A stretch of DNA of 7,283 nucleotides, taken from JBKEHD01 sp046710445. GTDB lineage: Bacteria > Pseudomonadota > Alphaproteobacteria > Rickettsiales > Midichloriaceae. Positions 6,244 to 7,283 of this stretch are shown here, in pieces. The notes below the pieces were generated by a model that saw nothing but the letters and a program-made list of their open reading frames with translations, did not search any database and was not told the DNA's origin. The stretch is from contig JBKEHD010000037.1 in assembly GCA_046710445.1 (NCBI GenBank), positions 1 through 7,283 of the forward strand, written 5' to 3'. The position numbers and the translations under genes are program-made. Numbering within the stretch: the first letter of the stretch is position 1; every line of letters begins with the position of its first letter.

Positions 6244-7283
6244 GTGCGAGATTTAATTAAATCAACATTTGTAGTGAGCTTTTGCACATTGTTATCAAGG
6301 ATTTTTGGATTTTTGAGAGATATGGTTATAGCTTCAAAGCTTGGAACTGGTATATATAATGATGCATTTGTTGCTGCCTTTAAGTTGGCTAATATGTTTA
6401 GAAATATCTTTTCTGAAGGAGCTTTAAGTGCAGCGTTTATACCTGAGTTTTCAAAAGTACTTAAAGAAAAAGGAAAGAAGGACGCATTGATTTTTGCTTC
6501 ACAAATCCACTCTTTGTTGATCATATCCTTGTTTATATTTTGTGTATTAATAATCATTTTTATGCCTGAAGTTATTTGGTATACAACTCCTGGATTCAGG
6601 GATGATATGCATATATATAATCTTACAGTATTGTTTGGGAGAATAACATTCCCATATTTACTATTTATTTCAATAGCATCATTTTATGGTGGTGTATTAA
6701 ATGCTTTTAATAAATTTTTTGCATTTTCTTTTGCTCCAATTATATTAAATATTTCATGTATTATAGGGCTATCATTATTTGATAATTTGGATACTAGTTC
6801 ACATACTTTATCAATTGCAACATTGGTAGGTGGTGTTTTAGAACTTTTATGGATGTTGTTTTTTTTGATCAAGTATAATTGTGGTGTATCTATTATAAAA
6901 ATAAAAATGACTCCTGAAGTTATTAGAACATTAAAAAAAATGGTTCCTATTATTATTTCATCCGGAGTGATGCATATTAATTCTTGGGTGAGTATGGTGA
7001 TTTTATCATTTTTCACAGGTGGATTATCATATATGTATTATGCAGATAGAATTGTACATCTTCCTTTAGCACTTATTGGTACAGCAGCGGGTACGGTTTT
7101 ATTGCCTAAATTGGCGCAGCGAAATGATAAAAATACAAGTAATATAGAAAATCATTCAATAAAATTTGTTTTGTTTTTAGCGATTCCAGCAACATTTGCT
7201 TTGATGCTTATGTCGTATGATATAATAGAAATTCTTTTTCAAAGGGATGAATTTTCATCTAATTCAACACGAGAGACGGCTTT
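6244..7283 (+). CDS. murJ: Lipid II flippase MurJ (MviN), 3' end beyond the window
   Basis: MurJ is the MOP-superfamily inner-membrane flippase that moves the peptidoglycan precursor lipid II to the periplasmic face. From GTG at 6244 there are 346 open codons to the edge, about two thirds of a typical 510-residue protein and roughly the first nine of fourteen membrane helices. Characteristic residues are present: R19 and R25-D26 in LSRIFGFLRD, D40 in NDAF, R53 and E58 in FRNIFSEGA, the TAPGF-like TTPGF (114-118), RITFPYLL (133-140), FAPIILNIS (163-171) and MYYADR (264-269). R19, R25, R53 and R269 correspond to the essential arginines of the E. coli central cavity. GTG is chosen because the only in-frame codons between it and the upstream TAA are two ATT codons, and VRDLIKS aligns with the usual MSLLRSL start. 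The glmM stop is 6 bp upstream, in the same frame. No Shine-Dalgarno is visible. The gene is very likely cotranscribed with glmM. Confidence 0.96.
   Translation, partial: MRDLIKSTFVVSFCTLLSRIFGFLRDMVIASKLGTGIYNDAFVAAFKLANMFRNIFSEGALSAAFIPEFSKVLKEKGKKDALIFASQIHSLLIISLFIFCVLIIIFMPEVIWYTTPGFRDDMHIYNLTVLFGRITFPYLLFISIASFYGGVLNAFNKFFAFSFAPIILNISCIIGLSLFDNLDTSSHTLSIATLVGGVLELLWMLFFLIKYNCGVSIIKIKMTPEVIRTLKKMVPIIISSGVMHINSWVSMVILSFFTGGLSYMYYADRIVHLPLALIGTAAGTVLLPKLAQRNDKNTSNIENHSIKFVLFLAIPATFALMLMSYDIIEILFQRDEFSSNSTRETA

Noticed and set aside
3474..7016. Open minus-strand frames at 3474-3659, 4071-4373, 5472-5846, 6234-6557 and 6684-7016
   Set aside because: Each is antisense to a firmly identified gene (SBP, ychF, glmM, murJ) and has no start signal or domain. 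They are chance openings in AT-rich DNA.
1..7283. Search for CRISPR, tRNA/rRNA, riboswitch, insertion sequence, phage, toxin-antitoxin or a novel system
   Set aside because: Coding sequence fills nearly all of the window and every long frame is a known housekeeping family. The only gaps are 57, 55, 6, 6 and 3 bp, too small for such elements.

Overview
The window is a strongly AT-rich stretch (about 27-30% G+C in the parts I sampled by eye) of densely packed bacterial housekeeping genes. The proteins look like those of a host-associated alphaproteobacterium, most plausibly a member of the Rickettsiales or a similar reduced intracellular lineage. The grounds are the low G+C, a compact SecD of about 520 residues, very short spacers, near-absence of Shine-Dalgarno sequences, and GlmM/MurJ sequences of proteobacterial type. 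This placement is an inference from sequence character and not a database result. The standard bacterial code fits: TGA is a real stop for glmU, and TGG encodes Trp.

Layout. Positions 1-1559 on the minus strand hold secD, a subunit of the Sec translocase accessory complex, open at the left edge. A 57-bp spacer (1560-1616) separates it from a divergent plus-strand series that runs to the right edge: glmU (1617-2945), a family-3 amino-acid-type periplasmic binding protein (3001-3786), ychF (3793-4902), glmM (4906-6237) and the first two thirds of murJ (6244-7283, open at the right edge). Spacers after the binding protein are only 3-6 bp, so binding protein-ychF-glmM-murJ is very probably one transcript. 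A 55-bp spacer before the binding-protein gene carries two perfect TATAAT hexamers and could be an internal promoter.

How the genes work together. GlmM converts glucosamine-6-P to glucosamine-1-P. GlmU acetylates and uridylates that product to UDP-GlcNAc. MurJ flips lipid II, a product built from UDP-GlcNAc, across the inner membrane. The plus-strand cluster therefore covers early and late steps of cell-wall (and possibly LPS) precursor supply. An amino-acid-type binding protein and the translation-associated ATPase YchF lie between them. SecD serves export of envelope proteins and is transcribed away.

I found no RNA gene, CRISPR array, mobile element, phage gene or defence system, and no good evidence of a previously undescribed system. 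The points worth a second look are motif-level departures in GlmU and GlmM, an orphan and apparently membrane-anchored binding protein, the same-frame glmM/murJ junction, and the near-absence of ribosome binding sites.
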